Source: Tyto alba (taxonomy: Eukaryota > Chordata > Aves > Strigiformes > Tytonidae). From it: a stretch of 64,000 bases of DNA. The stretch's first letter is position 1, and each line of letters starts with the position of its first letter. Made by a program: the position numbers and the translations under genes. A model generated the notes under the pieces. It did no database searches, was not told the origin of the DNA, and was given only the letters and a program-made list of their open reading frames with translations. The DNA lies in NCBI RefSeq assembly GCF_018691265.1, contig NW_024881313.1:5068501-5132500 (forward strand). Reading direction: 5' to 3'. Shown here in pieces: positions 36,153 to 51,155 of this stretch.

Positions 36153-39100
36153 GTAATTAAAATACTTCCTCTTTATTTTGTGTATGCACTTCCTTTTTAC
36201 CTTTACCTTCTTGTCTCTTCCCTTTGCTGTTTTAAAATAATGTTTTTATAGCTCTGTAAAGCTGTCTTTTTCACCTGGGTATTCAATGGCAGCAAAACTA
36301 CTTAGCACCACTTAGGATGCATGAAAACCACTTGAGAAGGATTTATAAAGTAAGCCAATTTATACAAGGTATTCCTTCCTGAATTACTTTGTAATGACTC
36401 AATTAGCTTTCATTTCTGCACAAAGGAGATTTAGTTGCATAAATTAGCTTATCATCATTGAGGAAGTGTCACTGCTAAAGGACAGTTTATAGATACAACA
36501 TGCAGTTGCTGTCAAACCTATAAGAATGTAATATAGACATCTGTGTATACTTTGTGCTTGAGCAGAACAGACTTCTGCCATTCAGTGACTAACAGGGGAC
36601 AGCAAGTTGCCCAAGGGACTGGCAATGTAGACGTCTCTGAAAAGGTCAACTTGACACAGGCTCTGACAATCGACCCAAAGCTCTGTCTTCTTTGATAAAA
36701 ATCAGATAAACTTAAGACCACTAATTGATCTGCAGCCTGTTTAAATGTTGGCCATGCATATCTTCATTGCATATGATTACCACAGAAAGCAAATGAGTTG
36801 GGTAAGAAATGCCAGAGTCCAGTGACAGCAGCATAAAAATTGGAAAAGGACACAAATGCCCAGAAAGGCTGTGAAGGATATGCTCTCAGTTTTAGCTTGG
36901 CATCCTGCCCTTGTACTAATTATCTCTGGAACTGAAAAAATAACTGTAAACACCATGTAAAGTCACATGGCCAGACAACTTTTCTTGACAGAAAGGTATT
37001 TCCAGTTATGCTTAAAAACAAGATATATATGTGCTTCAAGGGCACAGACCTTTATCTAAACTGTTGGTGATTTGACAGAGCAAGTAGAGAAGACTTGCTT
37101 CTTATCAGACCTTACACCTTTTTGAGATCTGCTGCATTGTAACTGTGACCTGCACTGACATGTAATCTGACTCTCCTTCCCCCATCGTACATAATACACA
37201 TAATTCTTTCAGGGCTGTCAAGGAAAGGGTGGGCAAGAAGAGTTCCTTTAGGAAGTAGCTCTGCAGTGCTCTTCCTGTTGCAACATGTGAAGAGGAAACA
37301 GAGGCCTGATTTCCTGACCCATGCAGGAAAGCAGGAACAGGTTGCTGTGAGGAGTTTTGGGTTGCTTTTCTTGGAAAGGAAACAAGAGCCAAGTCATCAG
37401 ATGCTGTTAGCATTGTGCTCTGCTAAAAACATGTGTAAAACAACATGACTCATTACAGCCTTAATATTTAGTACTCATTTAGACATTACCGTAATTATAA
37501 GAGTGTGTTGTCATAAGGGAGCATGAGGTCAATCCAATTATAAAGTTGCCAACAGCATTTTTTTTATCTTCTTGAAGTTCTAATTTCTTACTTTTAAGAA
37601 ATCAAATCCTTAGCGCTTTCATTTCTGAAAAGTTTCTACTGCGATGAGAACAGTCTTACTAGTATTTGTGTAATGTCCTTGAAAATACTGTAACAGTTCT
37701 CCCCACGTACCAGATTAACTTCAAGCAATAATTTTCTGATCTGATCTTACTTAGTCCACTATTTAACACTGGAAATTTATTTGACTTTTAGGGCTGAGTT
37801 GACATGAGTATTTCTTATAAGAATCACATCAGAAATATCTAACCCGATTCAAGAATATTTCACAATTTTCCACACAAACAGTGCATACATTCTGAAATTT
37901 AATTTATTGCCTAGCTTTACTGAACCAGAATTTCACAGAAAATACTCTGCAAATTGTCTGTGAGCTCAGCCTGATAAGTGCAAAAAACCTTTCCCTCCCC
38001 CCCCCCCCCCTTTTCTTGCCCTAACTTATCTCTACTTCAATTATTGTGCAGACTTGAGTTCTTTTTATTCCTTCAGTCTTGATGCTGACTGTTGCTGCTG
38101 GATAGCTTTACATTAATTGCTAGTGACCTAATTATTTAAAAACACCAAAGCATTGAAAGTTTCAGTTATATAATATGGTTTGCTGGGTCTTTTTTGCTAC
38201 TGCTATCTACCCATTATAATTTCCACAATCACACAATGTGTGGTCTCAGTATAAATACCTTGATTTTAGATTAATTAAGGAACAATAGGGGAAGGGAAGT
38301 GAGAAAGACTAGACTGAACAGATTGGGCTAGATTAGAGGTTGAGTCCAAATAAATACGCTACAATTATTTTGCCCTTATTTCATAATTTGTGTGTCATGT
38401 GGGAAAAAGGGCAAGCAAGTGAACAGGCATTCTTTGCAGTTCAGGACAGCATCAGAACAAAAAACTGTGTTCTTATCAGGGTATGTTTCACCTGGGCATT
38501 GAGACTCAATACTGAGAGTCTAAATGACTTGGGTAAGACAGGGTCATTCTGGTAGCATTAATCTTTTAACTTCACCTGCCTCTCCATCTTTAAGCCTTCA
38601 GTACGGTAAATTTTGAGCACATCATCACCAAAAGGGGATACAGTAATTTTCCAGTTCACAAATATTGTTAAGTAGCCCAGACTAGTAATCGTCAGACCTG
38701 ATGCTATAAACTTCTGAAGAATCTGATCAAGAGTCAAGGAATATGAATCAGAATGGCAAGCTGTTTAACATACTGGGCAGTAGACCACAGTGGTGAAAGG
38801 AAAACATACACACGTGGTCCTTCATTCCACAAGCAGTGCCTAACTAGATAATACAACTACTAGCTCTGAGTCACTACTGTAGTAGGGTTTGCTAACTTAG
38901 ATGCCATCAACATTAAAGTGGAAGATCGGTGGAAATCAGGCACAGTCATACTTAAAGTAGTGCATTTCCATACATGGGCCATCATTCCTGTTTTTGTTTT
39001 GGTCAGTTTACTTTTCTGCCAGGTTTGTGCTCGGAAATGGCAAGTGCCAAAATTGGCACAAGGGAGGAGGCAGGAATGGAACAGCCTGCAGCTGGATTGG

Positions 39101-42100
39101 CTTAGGCTGCAATGGGACAGGGCACTTAAATCCCTCTGAAATATGTATTTTTTTTTTTCCCCAGGTTGTTTTTTTCTGTCTGTTGAGGTTGTTAGAATAT
39201 TCTTACATTTTTTTTTTCCCCTTGAGTTAATCCATGGGCATTCTTAAGTTTTAAACAGTCTACAGTGTTTGAAGTGTTTGCTTGAGTGATATACTTGTCA
39301 GATTTTTTTTACCGGAACTGTTCACCTTTATTTCTTCAAGCATGTATTGTCAGGTGCCAGTATTTTTCAGTGAAATAAGCAGTCTGAGCCTACTGTCAGG
39401 AAGGCTGGCAGCTGCTGCTAGTTTGATCTGTCAAATAAACTCTGAAGTGTTTTCATCAGTATATTGGACAAAAGTATCTGTTGTTCCTATTACTGTTACT
39501 GGAAAAACAGAGATGGCAGGAGAAAACCAGAAGAATTCCTTGTGGAGGAGTTTGGAAACTGTTGGATAGTTGTTCATCCAGATAGCTGTCCTGGAATGAA
39601 AGAAGTATTTCCTGGAGAAACAACCTATCCAAAATCCTGCTCAGCCATTTCTTGCGATCGGTAATATTAAAAACAGTGGGGAGGTAGAACCAAACTGCTT
39701 TCTACCCAGTGCTACATATTTAAATTTTTTTAATCATGTCTTACTGATATTTCTGGCCAAAGAGACCATGCCTTGGAAATACAACAGACTTTAGTTAAGC
39801 AATTATATCATCGTAATATTTTTAAGGCACAAACCATTTCACAGTGTGTAAGAATAGAGTGTAATTGTGACAGAATAATGCCAGCAAATCACTACCTTTT
39901 GAATTTGAACTCTAATGGACACATAAATTCTTGATGATAAATCCACCAGCTGTCTTCAGGTATTACATGTGTTTAAGAAGCTCTACATAATTTCAATACC
40001 ATATAAATACCAAATTCCGTTACCCAAGTCTCCTGGTTTTGTATTATTCAGTTCTTCAGAAGAAATCAAATGAAATTTGGCAGAGTCCTCTCTGACTGAA
40101 AGAGGGGCTGAAGAAGTTTTACAGAGGTTTTTGCAGCTTTTTTTTTTGTTCTACCTCTGCGTTTGTGAAGCTCTAGCAATCATTTTATGAAGCATTTTGC
40201 ACTTTAGATACATAGATTCTGAAGTTAAATTTACAATTGGCTTTTATGCATGCATAGTTGCATGTACAGAATTTGGAGAAACTTATGCTGGTGGGCATAA
40301 GGGGGGATTTTCCGTTTTAAATTAACACTTGTTGGAAGACTGGCATGGTTGTTCACAAATTTACACTGGCACTTTCTCTCCCTATTTTTCATTTCCGTGC
40401 TCCTGATATACTGGTGTATGGTTTTCTGAGAAATGTGGCTTTCTGATTTAAATTTGTTATGTTGAATTCACACATAAGGGCACAGAGGTATTGTTAGGCT
40501 TTGGGCAACACCTTCACGGTAGCAATAAGCTTATTTTAAAATGCATCTTTTCCAGTATTGGCCATGTTATTGGTTGAGTTGCCTTCTCACTTTAAGGCTT
40601 AATTAAATGCTCATGATGAGCATCTAGGGAGATGTGTCTCACCCACTGTGGGATCTCTCCTGTTGCTGATGTTCCCCATGTAACTCCCACTACTGTTAAC
40701 AGGAGTTACTTCAGGCACATAAAGGTAAGAACAGACTTCAAAGTGATAAAGATCAGTGTGAAAAGTCATGATTCATTTCAGTGCAATTCTGAAGAAGTAG
40801 AAGTCCTGATTAATGTGTTTTAATCCCAATCAGTAAGACAACTGCTGAAAGATTTGAAAGGTGAGATTTACAGAAATAGCACTTTTATTTTTTTTTCTCA
40901 CATGGGCTTACATTATATTTTACAGGATAGAGCTGGGAACTGTGATCAGTGCTGTATCAAAAGACTGAGGAGAGATTCTGATTTAATATTTATCACAAAT
41001 TAATTTGGCGCTAACCTGTGTTACTACTTATAGATTTCTAATGTGAAATTGGTGAATAATGAGCTGACAAATGGAAAGGGCCAAAATTTGGAGGTGCAGC
41101 ATTTCAAACTGATTCCACCTTCCTCTTGAAATCCTCTGTCGATGCATTTTGCAGTAACGACTTCTCTTATTTCTGAGTGGTCAGGAGTTTTTGTATATGT
41201 ATGTATTGCTGCTTTTGGTGGGATAGAAGTTGTGCACTGCTACTCAGAACGCCCCCTAGTGCTATATAGTAAGTGGTAGCTACTAATTACCAGTTTATGG
41301 AAAATTAAATGGTTGCTAACTTGCATAGCAGCTTTAAATTCAAGGTTGAGAATATTTAGCCTTATGACAGCATTGCCATCAAAACACGATAGCCCAGAAC
41401 ACAGACTGAAATGGATAAATAGAAAACAAGCAGCTCTTGCTCATACTGAGTATTAGAATTAAAATGTAGGTATTTGTCAAAATAGGGAAAACCACAGGTT
41501 GAATAGTGCTATATTTTTTTATAGTGTGACACTTTCTATCGTTTGATACTTGATATTTTAGCAGGAATTTTTTCAGTAATAAAGTGAACCAATCATGATT
41601 AAATTGTAAACTATAAATAATGGTGTAGAGTGCTAACGACATGCAAATGTAACTGGTACATGTTGGAATAACCAGCAAGCCTGCTGTTCAAGGATCATAT
41701 AACAAAACTAAGATGACAGCCCTGATCCAGCCAGTTCAGGGATATTTATGTTATCAGAATTAGAAGATAGCTTTCCAGTGATGTAAATTATTAGTACATA
41801 TACATTCTGTCTGGTTAGTGTATACATAATGTAACTGGTCATCTTAGTGGTATTGCTTACATTCTTTTTGCATTAACTCATCACACTCCATTCTCATGGA
41901 ATTAAAAACAGGAAATAGTTTGCAGTGTAACAGAAGCACCCAGTGTATTTAACCATGTGTAAGCACTGTGTTTCAGTAGATGTAGTCTGTATTGTAAGTG
42001 TATGACAAAGCATTTATTACTGTGTTATTGCCATATTACAGAGCAAAGAGTGCTAAATAATCAATCAGTTAATGGCCTGTATGGCAGCTTGAACACAGCA

Positions 42101-42710
42101 CATCCATTGTGCTTATCCTGTTAGAAGGATGAGTTTATGACTGTAGTGTAGTTGCATGTTTAGCCAGACCTTAATGTCCTAAACTGGAGCTGACACAAAT
42201 ATTTTTAAAATGCAGCTTCAGCAACAGTTTCCAAGTTCTCCAATATTTCAGAAGGAACAATCAAGGATTATCTCCAAGGTTCTCAGAGAAGTTATTTAGT
42301 TTTGTTGGAACAGGAGAGGGAGGGGTAACATATCACAAAATACTTACTTTGGCTTCCTTTCACAGATTATTATTAATTATATTGTAGCAATTTTATCAGC
42401 TTCAAGTTGAGATACAAATATGGCTTGCTGGGAATATATTACTAGAGGAAAACTTGCTGCTTTAAGCTGCAGTTGGAAAATGCTTTGAAAACCTGTAGCT
42501 ACATGTCTTTTAAGTGATACAACTTGCCGGTGAAGGACTCGCACATTAAACTTGTTTTCCACTTGCTTTTGTGGGATGAAGGAGCTGTTTCTGAAAAGAG
42601 AAGTAAGAAGTGTGCGCAAATAAATTGCTTTGTGCTGTGTGGAGATTAAAAGAGTAACTTTAGTCCCTCAATATTTATCCTTTTGTAATTAGATGCCATT
42701 TTCCTTGCAG
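36153..42710 (+). other. SKAP2: SKAP2 intron (6.6 kb)
   Basis: AT-rich intron with a 14-C run near 38.0 kb and several short poly(T) runs (39.15, 39.21, 40.14 kb). No gene or transposon is recognised. The acceptor is TTTTCCTTGCAG. Confidence 0.85.
37997..38010. repeat. poly(C)14 tract
   Basis: Run of 14 C in a T/C-rich context. Long pure C runs are uncommon in this AT-rich window and are prone to sequencing-length error. Confidence 0.85.
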
Positions 42711-42823
42711 ATAGCAAAAATACCGATTATGCCAATTTCTATCAAGGTTTGTGGGACTGCACAGGAGATGTACCTGATGAGTTGACATTTAAACGTGGTG
42801 ACATTATCTACATTCTCAGCAAG
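42711..42823 (+). CDS. SKAP2: SKAP2 exon: first half of SH3 domain
   Basis: Exon of 113 nt, phase 1 in and phase 0 out (donor AAG/GTATGG). It encodes [31 protein letters not shown] and IIYILSK. This is the N-terminal half of the SH3 domain. GLWDC takes the place of the usual ALYDY motif, as in other SKAP proteins; [14 protein letters not shown] is the classical RT loop end and following strand. YANFYQ just before it is conserved in SKAP1 and SKAP2. Human SKAP2 differs slightly (CTGAFSDELSFKRGDVIYILSK). Confidence 0.98.
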
Positions 42824-45800
42824 GTATGGGTTGCTTCTGGGGCTATATAGCTGTAAAAAGAGAGCCATGGCAGAAGGGCACATTCCCACAGTTCTATGGG
42901 GGGAAACTGGCACTCCCTTTCAGATCCTTTGTTTGCAATCAGATATTCACTGCAATTAATTATTTTGTCAAATGAACTATAATCACATTTAAAACATAGC
43001 CATGTAACAGGAATTAACTTAAAAGCGTGTTTATTTACCTGTTAAATCTTGGCTACCATTTGCTGACTGATTTAATGGGAGACAATGTGCTTTCTGCTTG
43101 TAAAAGTTAACCTTGTAGAATTCTAAATTACCTTGTATGTTATGTTTTTTGTTTCCTGGTTTATATTTCTGACTGTGCTGATTCTGACTTTTTGGGCATC
43201 TTGCTACAAAAGATGGTTTGTTTTTTTTGAACTATGCTTTCATCTTTGTGTGTATAGTGTAATTGTTCTGACAGCTCAGATTCCAAATTTGTTTGCTCTG
43301 ACAGATTTTTGCAATTTTTAATTTACTGCTTTCCTGTTTGCAAAGCAAATGAGAAATATAATTCCTCTCATCTAAAGTGATGATAAGCAGCATAAGCATG
43401 AAATTTTATTCTACTTTAATGTTGGTTAATTTTCTTATTTTTCCTTAGCCCCTGCAACAAAACCAAAACCTCTCCTAAAATATGTATCTCATGGTCAGTT
43501 GAACTCTACTTCTGAACAATTCATCAAAGGAAATTTCTCTTTTCCCCACATATTAGAAAAAAAGCTGAGCTTTTCAAGTTCTCTTTGAAAAAAAATTTAA
43601 AATATATGTAGAATATCTATCTCAGATGCAATTGCTGTTCAGTACAGTTAATGCCAAAGATATTGTAGGTCATTGAAACATACAAGTAGGTGCATGGTAA
43701 CGAAAGGCATCTGTTTGTCTTAGTTTCAAACTCTTGAGTTTGTCACAGTTGCTTAAATCTTCCATGATACCTTTAACTGCAATGTTTCCAGATAATAAAT
43801 GCAACAGCTTCTGTTTAAATAAATTTAAGATTTATGGATAGAAAGACAGTCCTATATAAAAATATAGAAGCTGTATTACTAATGGTAATGTGACCATGTA
43901 CGTCTTTTGAGGTATTTCACTGTCACTTAAACTAATAACTGAATTGCATTACTAAAGGCCGGATAACACTCTTGGATTGGGCAGACTTTCAAGCAGTTAT
44001 ACAACACTGAAGAATGGTACTAATTTAAAATAACCACGTCTTCGCCCTTCCCCTCCCCCTAAAAAGCCCATGACCAAATTAATGCCACTGTATGACTTAG
44101 GCCTCTCTGTGGGTTGTGTTCTTCTGGTACGGTGTGGGGACTATAAAATCTTAATCTTCAGTTTGTAGGTGAAAAAATAATTTGCTACTCCTTCCCCAAA
44201 AGAGTGAAAAATTTAATTTAAAAAATGGAGCCGAATAGAAAAACAGTAGCTTAAGCTGTCCTCTGTATATCAACTGTCTTGTGGTCGTGCCGTGATTAAT
44301 CCATAATCGGTCCTTGAAACAGGCTCGCTGCTGCTCCAGATATATAGAGCTTTCTCTTTGGGAATGATTTCTACTCCAAAATACAGCCCAGAAAATTCAG
44401 CCCTGTTTCACTTAAAGATTGTTACAGCTTTTACAGAAAAATGAGTGTTGGCCACTACTGTCAGCTTTGAATTTAAGGTCCCTGGAGGGGAAAGTGCCAG
44501 AGAATTATCCATCTTAACCCTCCGCTTGATTCAGTTTCAAGGTCTGATCATTTACAAGCTCTTTGTTTGGTAAGTGAAAATATAACCAAAGGAAAAGTGA
44601 ACGTAACCATCCTGAAATGGGTCAAGACTTTTCTTCAGAAAATATTTCCTAATCCACTACGTTCATACTTGGGTTTTGTGGCAGTCGGCAGGAATCCTTG
44701 GCAATTTTTTTATTTTTTCACACCATCTAGTGGTTGAAGATGAGAGATGCAGGTACTGACAGGAGGCAATGTGTATAGATCCAAAATGGTGTCATAAATT
44801 CAGCTTCAGCTTGAACCTAGCTATGGCTTTATTGCCTTTCTATCATATGTTAGCCAGGTATGAGCATTACTCTCTAAAATCACATTTTGCTGATAAGGAA
44901 GTAAGTACGAGTATAGCAGTATTATAGTAGGAAGGGTGAAGCATTAACAAAATATCAAACATATTTCTGTAACATGTAATAGTTCTTTGTTTTACAATGA
45001 AATATAAATGGTATAGCTTGCTCTGACGAACGTGGTAAGATAGATATTTGTCTCTCCCAGCAATAGTTATGCCACAGCAATATATTTTTACCTCCTTTTC
45101 ACATACCCTTATAGAAATGAGGGGAAAAGTGAGTATTTTGTTTCCAAGAAACAAGATCATTAGTACAGCAGAAGTAATTATGAACCAGTCTAGCAAATTT
45201 GAGCATTGATATAATTTAAATACAGCAAGAGGAGCAATATGTTACATGTAAGCATCTAGGTGAATGCCTTTTAGAAGAACGAGCAAGGTTAGAGTTTGGC
45301 AATGTTTACTTCCTAAAATAGCTAAGCATTATGAAAAGACAAATGCCCCATAATTTGCTTTAAACTGAGCATCAAAATTCGGTGTTAGTGCAGTAAGCAT
45401 GATTTGCACGCTTGTACTCTGATAATACAAATACCTATGCCTGACTACTGTAATTACTGTAGAAAAGCCTGTTTTCCTTGTTTTGAAAGTGCATTCAAAA
45501 ACTATTTTAGCTATTATCTGAATATTTATGTCCATTGTGGCTTTTGTGTGGCAGCAGTCTTACGGGCTCTTACAAAAAAATCCCCAAACTTTTTTCTAGG
45601 TTTTTCTACCTTTGAGAGTTTCCTTCAAAAGCTGAGTTTTTATGTTGAGCAGAATTAACAGAAGTGTTGCAACAGTACTTGTTAACTTCTTTATTTAAAA
45701 AAGTAGTTAACTTTTCAAATTAATTGATCAATGTATCTGTACAGATAAACTCATACTATTATAATTTTAATTTATAATATTCTTCAATACTCAAGTGGCT

Positions 45801-48800
45801 TTTATAACTTACGGTATGAATTATGTGAACTTTCAGAAAACTATATGCCCCTCTCCTGCTATGCAGTAGAAAACATTTTATCGCTTTACCGATAGAGAGA
45901 CTTATTAATAAGATTTCTTAGTTAATATTGACTGCTTAGTTAATCTTGACTATTAGAAATGCAATACTTGGGCGTCCTGCTTTCTAAAAGGATGATTGCT
46001 CTTAACTCCTACTCATTTATGGGCCTGCCTTTGCTTTCAAACCCATATGATAAATGGGGCAACAAACCATGACATAACAATCCTTTTTATAAATCTTCCA
46101 TAGCTCTACTCAAGAAATCAATTTCCAGAAACAAAGACAGCTACGAGTGGAGGTAGCCTATTTTTTTAAAACTTTAGCCTGTATTTTAAAGTTTGGTATG
46201 CACAATTTCTGCAAGTGCAGCACATGCAGTATTTGTTTGTTTGCTTTAGGTGCATGTTTTGTGTTGGGAAATTCCGTAATTTCATTCACTAAATGCAAGT
46301 AGTAATGGAAATTTACTTAGATGTTAGGAGGCACCTACTTAGTAGAATCACTGACATTTCTTAACTCTTAAGCTAATTTCATTCCCATCTAATTTATGCT
46401 TATATTTACATTAAAACAACAAATAATACTTCAAAATCAGAAATCAGATCTGAAACTGGAATTCTCCTTCCCTGTTATTATTTCAGTACATGCCAATGCA
46501 ATATAATGCTGCTCACTCTGGTATTTATGATTAATGGAAATCTTGACCCTTTGCTCTAGAATTTTTCATGAAAGTAGAGTGTTAACTTGGTATCTAGATT
46601 ACTCTTTATTCAGTGATTGTGCATTTCCAGTGTGGTAGATTTTTGTTCTTTCAATACAAGAAATGTCTGTTAAAAATGCTCACAACCCAACCTGTATTTT
46701 TTGCTTAGTGAAAAGACAAAGAAACTTCCATAGCTCAGCTTACTGCTTAAGAAATGAAGTGCAACTTAACAGTGCAGCTGTTTCATAATCAGTGTAAGCA
46801 TTTTGTACTTTATATGGATAATCTTCATAAAATGTATTTATTCAGTGTTTTTCAAAAAGATGTGAGAGGCGTACTAAAATTCTGAGTGGTTTTTTTGTCA
46901 AGCTGTTTTCTGACTAAACGTACTGAGGTCCGTATTAACAGTAATTTCTCTTTCCATGACCATACTGCCCATGTCTACCTTAGCACATAAGAAGTACCAA
47001 TAGGAGCAGATTTGCAGAGTGAAACACTTAGTGCTGAGGCCCCGGGCTCCGCACCGTGCATTTTCAAAGGGGTTTGATGTCCAAAAAGGTCTAGTCTGGT
47101 GTTATGTAATGAGAACACACTATAGTGGTTGGAGCACGTTCAAGTGCATCTTCCATTTCAGTTTCATCTGAAAGAAATGTAGCGTGTGTGCTCTTGAGAA
47201 TGACGACTCTGCAAAGTGAGCCGAGGTGGGGAAAGTGGGAGCATTGGGAGATTCATTTCAGTGGGATGCTTCTGATCAAAACAAAAATGCAATACTTGGT
47301 GGTACATTTCCTTTTTCTGGCTTGTTTAGGTATATTCTTTACAGAAGAAAATAAAATAGATGCATTTCTAAATGTAAGAGTGAAGGCCTTTAAATGGAAG
47401 GTTAGTTAAGATAGACTAATGCAAAGTGACTCTAGCTCTGTTGGTTTGCACACTGATAATATGTCCTGATTAGAAAAAATGTAGGTGTTGTGTCATCTGA
47501 TGGAAAATAAAATGGCCCTTCTATCATTTCAGGGTGTTTTCAGGGGCCAGTTTTGGTTCATAATTCAGTCTGTTTACCCTGATGTATTTTGGAACTCTTT
47601 AATTGGTGTCTATTTTGTCTCATGTCATTGAAGGAAATAAAACCTAATAATGCAACCATACAATAAATCTGAAGTTTATATTCTTAAAGGTGGCCATTTT
47701 ATTGCTGTCTTAAAACAACTCTACTACCTGTGAAGAAGTCTCATTCAGTTATCTAAAACATTTGTCATTTTCTGCTTTTTAGAGAAAATGCTGTTCTGTG
47801 CCAAAAATGCTCCCTGGTTGATAGTGTATCATTCAGCAATTACACCAAAGGAAGTTCTAAAACTTTTTAGCTTTTTAGCTGAATCTCCTGAAAGAATTAC
47901 AGTTGTCTTAAAATATTATCTTGCCAAAATTGTCCCCCAGGATGTTATTTGAAAAAAATTTCTCCCTGCTTCCCGTACATCTTTAGCTTGATAGGGGAGG
48001 CTAATTATTTAAACTCCAAACGAGGCTATAGATACGTTTTGCTTTTCAGAGTTTGCAGATCATCACCCCATAAGTTAATATTACTTTATAGTGCCACTGA
48101 AAGAGGGCAGGAGAAAAATTGTGAATTCACACACTTCAGCTGTGTTTTTTTTAAAATACAACTGCATTGTTTTCTTCAAGACATTGAAACACAATGATGA
48201 TTTTCAGCAACTCTTTTTAAAAAACATAACAAATAAAAAACTCCACCCCACAAACACAGAAACCCCATACCATATGTATTGAACAATAGGGACTAACTGC
48301 ACAAGGACCAGATGTTCTCAACTCTTGCTGAAGTCAGTAGAAGTTAATATGGTGCAAAGCATCTGGAGATCCTCATTTACGTAGTGGATCTATTCTAAAG
48401 GTAAAGACTGTTTTGGAAATCCTTGGGTATAAAAATTTTCTCGCGTATCAAAATTCTCCTCTATGTAGTACAAAAATCTTGGATTTAAAAGATATCTGTA
48501 AAAAACTGGTAGTGTATTTCCACCTACTGTTTTCCCCGAGTGCAAAAACTTCTATGATCTGTGTCTCGTGGGGTCATATGTACATACACATCCGTGCAGT
48601 GAAATTGGTGGGATGGGGACAAGGAGGAGCATCTGGTCACAGTGTGTTCTGTTGAGAGCATTTAAGGAGCCTGTAAACCCTGATGACTTTTGTTTTTCCC
48701 CTGCTATCATAGCACGCTGTACAGAGAATGTTTTGCCAGCATGTTAAATGTTAAGTCATAACCTGTTCCTTGCTGCCCCGTGGAATTACTTCACTTCGGT

Positions 48801-48924
48801 TAATACGCTTCTGCTGGGGAAGCAGAAAACCCCCCACTCTTACAGACAGTGAAAACACAGAAGTTGCTTAGAAAGCATTTGGTCATTTGTTAAGGTGGTT
48901 GTTTCATATTATTTGGCATAATAT

Positions 48925-49125
48925 ATTCCCCTGCCCTGGCGCTTGTCTGCCAGGGGTTGCGGTGGCCCCTTGGCCCCCCCGGCCCTGCCCCGCGTTGCCT
49001 GGCATGGCAGATGTGCTCCCGTCACACGGCAGGGCCCAGCCGCACACTTGCGCATTCCCCTCATCGCAGGGCAGCTGGAGCTGGCCCTGCCCCCCTCCCC
49101 TAGCCCCCTCTTTGCCTTGGAGCAA
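48925..49125. promoter_or_regulatory. Intronic GC-rich patch (small CpG-island-like)
   Basis: About 200 bp of C-rich sequence with roughly ten CpG dinucleotides (GGCGC, CCCGCG, CCCGTC, CACGG, GCCGC and others), set in AT-rich, CpG-poor intron. Overlapping open frames on both strands are a by-product of the GC content. It could be a small CpG island with promoter or enhancer activity, or an old GC-rich insertion. It is too short to decide by eye. Confidence 0.4.
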
Positions 49126-51155
49126 TTCATTCTGCAGTTATTGAATTTCTTTGGAGAGTTATTTTCATACAGCGAGCATCACAGCACCTCTGGATCTTGA
49201 TAGCATTTCTACATAAGGAGAAAGAAGCTTTGTGTTAGTAATTACCTAACATTGTCAGGAGCTGACTGCAGGCCTCTTTCTAGTGATAACAGAATAACCA
49301 CATAATGTAGCTTTATAGCACATGATTAATAGAAAATAATTACACATCCTACAAAGGGATGCAATATTTCTTATAAATTGACTACAATGGTTTCCTGTAG
49401 ATTAAAGGACTCTTTATTATTTTATCAGTCCTTCTGAAGTATAGTCGCTTGCCTACGTTAGCAGTGATCTTAAGAGCTGAATGCAGTGAGAGATACCAGA
49501 TGGTAAACCCAGTGGTACCTGAGATCTGAAGCTGATGCTTGCAAAAGCACTGTGCTTCCCAACTCCTAAAAATTCATACAGAACTCCTGACTGTATTCTT
49601 ACCCTTCTGCACATTAATCATTATTTCCCACAAATGGGGGTTTTAGGCTTTGTACTACACATCTTAAGCAGCAGTAACAGACATATGGACCTCATGACAG
49701 CAGTGTATTAATTAAATTATATTGCTAAGAAGGAGTTTGGAATTGATAACGTTGATAGAAACAATGTGTCAATTTGGATTCTTATATGTGACTTCAAGAA
49801 AGGACTGGGCAAGGGGGACACTGCTTATCTGCCTGACTCGTAAGCACTCTTGTGGTACTGAGGACAGAAAGGAGTGGTTAGGAGTTTAAAGAGAAATGTC
49901 TGCACTTTAATCAGTTTAAGAGGGAGTGCTACCTAATTATTCTAAAACCTGAGATTAAAGTTTTGTATTCTTGGTGGCCAGGTATCTGCATGATATTTTT
50001 GTTCAGACTTCTGTACCCTGCAGATAGTTTAATTGGGATTCATGTTGCTCTTGAGACCCATGCAAAGAATAGTAATGTAAAGTAAAAGCTTCTGTGTTGC
50101 GATACTGTCTGCATGGTATAATGGTTGCAGTGAATCCTTAAATTAGTTTACTAGTCTGTTACAACAGCATTCATTTCATCTTCTCACTTAGCTTCATGCC
50201 AGAGCAGTAAGTGGTGTATTAGTAAGTAGCAAAACCCAGAAAGTTTTCAAAACAGCTTTTAATTTTAATTTGAGGTATCTGAATTGTTTCTTTAAAAACA
50301 ATTGTTTCTAAGTTCATGTAGTGTTGCTAAGTGGAACATTTTAAATGGATAATGTAGTCCACAGGCTTTTTCTATGCCATTTGTCATATGCAATTTAATG
50401 ACCGCTTAACTAAGCCACTTCCCTCATTTCATGTATTGTTTGTTTTTTTGGCTGGTGTCTAGCAAAACTTGCTTAATCACTTTTGTCAGTCACTTCACAT
50501 GTTCCATGTAACAACTTAAAATCTTTTGTTGCTTTCTCTTGGAGAGATTTATTGCTGAGATTCCAGTAGTATACGTGAGTACTGCTCCTTTCAGCGATTT
50601 CCCACTTCAGTCTAGAAATCCAGTTTGTATATTTAACCAGTGTATTGTGAGATAAAACATAGATTTTTAAACAGGCTGATGTGGAACATTATAAACCTCA
50701 GTGTCAGGGTATTATTTAGCCTTTAAGGATTTAGGATGTAATGTGTACCCCCATGGGAAAGGTTATGAGCAGTTCTTAACTTCTGTGGAGAGCAGTTTGC
50801 TGGGGACGGATTTGTTCTAGAAGTCTGGAGGTATCTGAACCTGATCTTCAGTGCAGTCTGTTCTACAGTGGAAGCGGGAAGAAGGTGGAATTATTTTTGC
50901 AGCTTTCTCATTTGTGTGTTCACATCATAAATGAAGGTTTTCCTGCTGCTCTCTATGTGGATTTTCTTTAAATCACACTTACTGCAGTCTTTTATGGATA
51001 GTAGGATAGAATCTTTTAAATCACCAATTCACTGTGAAGAGAAGGAAGAAAATGTTTCACTTAAGGCTGGTGTTCAGCCTTCCACAATAAGAAAATACAA
51101 AAGTATATGTGCCTGTGTGCAAGCACGTTTTTTTTAAAAAATAAAAATAAAATCC

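Noticed and set aside
48887..49200. Four overlapping open frames of 73-85 codons
   Set aside because: Same cause: the GC-rich patch in the last intron is open in several frames, with no domain and no conserved start.
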